Below are positions 61,601-64,000 of a stretch of 64,000 nt of DNA, one piece after another. Under the pieces are notes generated by a model. The model had not been told where the DNA came from and made no database searches. It worked only from the letters and a program-made list of their open reading frames with translations. Position numbers and translations under genes: made by a program. The number at the start of each line of letters is the position of its first letter. The first letter of the stretch is position 1. The stretch lies in NCBI GenBank assembly GCA_037576195.1, contig CM075103.1:3596001-3660000 (forward strand), written 5' to 3'. The DNA comes from Phytoseiulus persimilis (Eukaryota > Arthropoda > Arachnida > Mesostigmata > Phytoseiidae).

Positions 61601-63900
61601 CTGGTGAATGCTTTCGAAGGAGACTGGCAGACATCAGCTGGCTGACCTTCGGTGTCGGGAGAGCACTATACGGCTACCGGAGTTCGGCAGCGAAAACCTT
61701 CGTCGCGCGCTGCTGACTCAGGACCACCGCTCTTGGAGACAACTTATTCATAATTGGTCGGATGATAGACTCCAATCGTGGTTTCCCCGACGTGCGCACC
61801 CGTCCCTGAGCTACGCGTTTTCTCCCTCGCTTCCTCTTCGAGTGAAAACCCAATCTTTGAGGTATCACTCACGTCCTGGCAGTGAGCATTGGCGCGCGTC
61901 TTGAGGATGAGACTTGAATGCCCACGATCTGAATTCTATGGCGCTCCGATGGCCGCGCGAATCCTGACGAGAGAACTTTCTCTCATCTAGAAAACGACGC
62001 GGAGCAATCGAGTTTCGAGGGAAACGCGCATCAGTGTAGGTTGGATTCGATATCCCTTCCACTGGAGAGTCAGATCAAACGATACGTGTGGAATTCCTTG
62101 AAAGGTCACCTGGATTCGAGGGCTGAGACTATAAATCCGGAAATTTCGGATTCGGATAAATTCGGTGAGTAAAATGAGGGGTGTTCTGGGAATTATTTGA
62201 TGGACTCGGAACATGCTGGGTCCTTTCTCTCTCGCCGGTCTATTTCTCCCTCCTCATTCGCTCCCGCGACTCGACGAGGTATATCCGCCGTTTCAGAGCC
62301 AGCTATGTTAGAAAAAGGAAAGGAGCAAATTCGGAAGCATGATTTCGCTGTCCAAAAGCTTAGGACCATGGTGGGTCGTGGGCCATCCCATAAAATCTGT
62401 TTTGCGGAGATGGCGGATAAACAACAATTGTAAACTCTCCATCGATCTTCCTTTCATTTTGCCAATGAACCCTTCATACTGTCACACATGACCGCGCGGC
62501 GCTAGGCGGAAGCAAGACTTCATCACGCAAGACACCCGTAGTATGTTTGATACTACGGCCTAATTTTCCTCTTCTCGACGCTACGAAGAGCGTTTCCCTG
62601 TTACATTCTTGTTCTTCGATCGATGCATTCTGAGTAGCCGGAAGCCTGCAGATGGAACTCTCCAGCCTCAAGTGCTCGACAGATCCTGAGAACCGAGTCA
62701 TTAGCTGCCCAGTTGTCATGTCTTGGTCGGAACACAGCCGAACACTCATGAGAATTCAGTGAACATCGAATCGAAATTCGGAAGCTCTCGCAACGAGCAG
62801 TATTTCCGTTTTTCGTTCGAATATCAAGAATATGATTCAAATAACAGTGATCTCGGAGACTTCACCCAGTTTTTTTCTTCAAAACTTAATGCCGCGTTAT
62901 TTTCACATGACTGCTCGCCGTGCTGTTCTACTGGCATGTTTGGGCCTGTAAAGGCGCTAGCGCAGATATCCCTCGCCGGGGACGAATTCCTCGAAGCGAA
63001 ACGCAACCGAAAAGTTTCAGGAGGTTAGCCCATACTCTCTTGTCGCCACCATCTCAGATAAATGAGTAAAAATACGACCGCTGGGGAGGACTTCTTGTTC
63101 CGAAAATGCTACGTGAATTCAGTCCTTCCTGAGAGTCTGAATCAGCCGTCTTTTTTCGATTCGTCTGAAAAATATTGCAACGTGTTTCCCATTCCGGACG
63201 TCGTGTTCCGTTTGGGCACTCCAACTCGTCCCGATGTAATTTCTGTAGCGTAAAGCGTCTTTTGGACCGATGGGCACCGAGTGCGATTGGGAAACTTCGA
63301 ATGCTTATATCTCCGTCATTTCAATAGGTCCAAAGCTTATGAAAATATTTCTGGAATGCAGAGCTTCTCCACAGAGGGTTTGGATACCTCCAAAACAAGC
63401 AACCTCGGAGTGAATATTTTCCAACCGTATATCGGACCTAGGCCTCTCTCGTGTAAACACGATGCATCAAACCGAGCGAAAAGAAGCTTTGGGACCACGT
63501 TCAGAAAATCGAAAATCGCCATCGATCATAACATTTTTTCCGTGTTCCTCTCATGAATTTGGAGAACTCGATTCACCGACCGCCACCGTGAGGTGGAACA
63601 AGACATGTTCAGAGCTGAGTTTTGGCTCTTCCCACGATGGCAAGTGGAGGTCCGGAGACTCTGTTCAAGGGACTCTGCGAACTTGGGATGTCACGCCCTG
63701 CGGAAGACAAGTTGAGTGAGCGAGTGGTCACATGCGAACGGCAGCCCCCTCGCTGTCTGGGCCTCAAACGGACAGTCTCAGCCCCGTCTGTGAACTCTTC
63801 CAGGTTGACTCATGTTCGACGAATGATCGATGGGTAAATCTTCATAGTATCAGGTTCAAAGTGACGAGACTTCTTTTCTTAGTAATTCGTTCCTACCAGC
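58700..63900. other. Gene-poor stretch without recognised genes
   Basis: No conserved family was recognised. Two long overlapping antisense ORFs stand out (plus 59345-60160, minus 60396-59473). A G run of 11 bases lies at 60499-60509. Shorter plus ORFs at 60682-60930 and 62723-63556 have ordinary-looking composition but no known motif and no supporting splice chain. Confidence 0.4.
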
Positions 63901-63903
63901 TGT

Positions 63904-64000
63904 CATGGCCAGGGGCGTACCCAGCTTTTTTTTTTTGGGAGGGGGGGGAGGGGGCAAGGATGTGATGATGATGCCGATGATGATGATGATGATCATCGTC
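63904..64000. repeat. Dispersed-repeat end with poly-T/poly-G and GAT microsatellite
   Basis: The window ends with ccaggggcgtacccagc, followed by a T run of about 12, a G-rich run and (gat)n/(atg)n repeats. A (c)aggggcgta(c/g)cca motif with T then G runs recurs at the ends of interspersed repeats in many invertebrates and fish, to my knowledge. The element continues past the window edge, so its class cannot be read. Confidence 0.5.

Overview
The window is eukaryotic nuclear DNA. The spliced genes have GT-AG introns, mostly of about 65 to 200 bases, with AATAAA signals downstream. One gene encodes a Rebers-Riddiford cuticle protein, which points to an arthropod. Compact introns, roughly even base composition and abundant TCGA words suggest a mite (Acari, possibly a phytoseiid), but that last step is inference. 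I see no bacterial operons, CRISPR arrays or confident tRNA/rRNA genes.

Layout. About 1-36,000 is gene-poor. I recognise no conserved gene there, only repeats: a 19-bp perfect inverted repeat (16.98/17.41 kb), a dispersed repeat present in both orientations (17.7-18.05 kb), a 45-bp minisatellite kept open as an ORF (23.3-23.9 kb), a decayed DDE transposase (26.3-26.86 kb), a 48-bp tandem repeat (31.13-31.32 kb) and two long poly-C tracts.

About 36.1-52.2 kb is a gene island with five genes that I could model to exon level: an SRRM2/Cwc21-type spliceosomal SR protein (+, one coding exon), CNEP1R1, the regulatory subunit of the nuclear-envelope lipin phosphatase (+, 3 exons, 125 aa), a secreted RR cuticle protein (+, 3 exons), a DEG/ENaC sodium channel (-, at least 8 exons, extreme N-terminus not placed) and the FG nucleoporin Nup58 (+, 10 exons). 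The channel and Nup58 are head to head. Nothing suggests that the five genes form a pathway, although SRRM2, CNEP1R1 and Nup58 all act in or at the nucleus.

About 52.2-64 kb is again gene-poor. It carries a degenerate Ty1/copia retrotransposon on the minus strand (about 57.9-54.3 kb), interrupted in its gag-to-integrase interval by the same dispersed repeat found at 17.7-18 kb. Further on are a 15-17 bp tandem array (58.43 kb), a 15-bp-arm hairpin (58.66 kb), a pair of long overlapping antisense ORFs (59.3-60.4 kb) and, at the right edge, a dispersed-repeat end with a GAT microsatellite.

Exon models were built by hand from frame, splice consensus and family similarity. No search was run.
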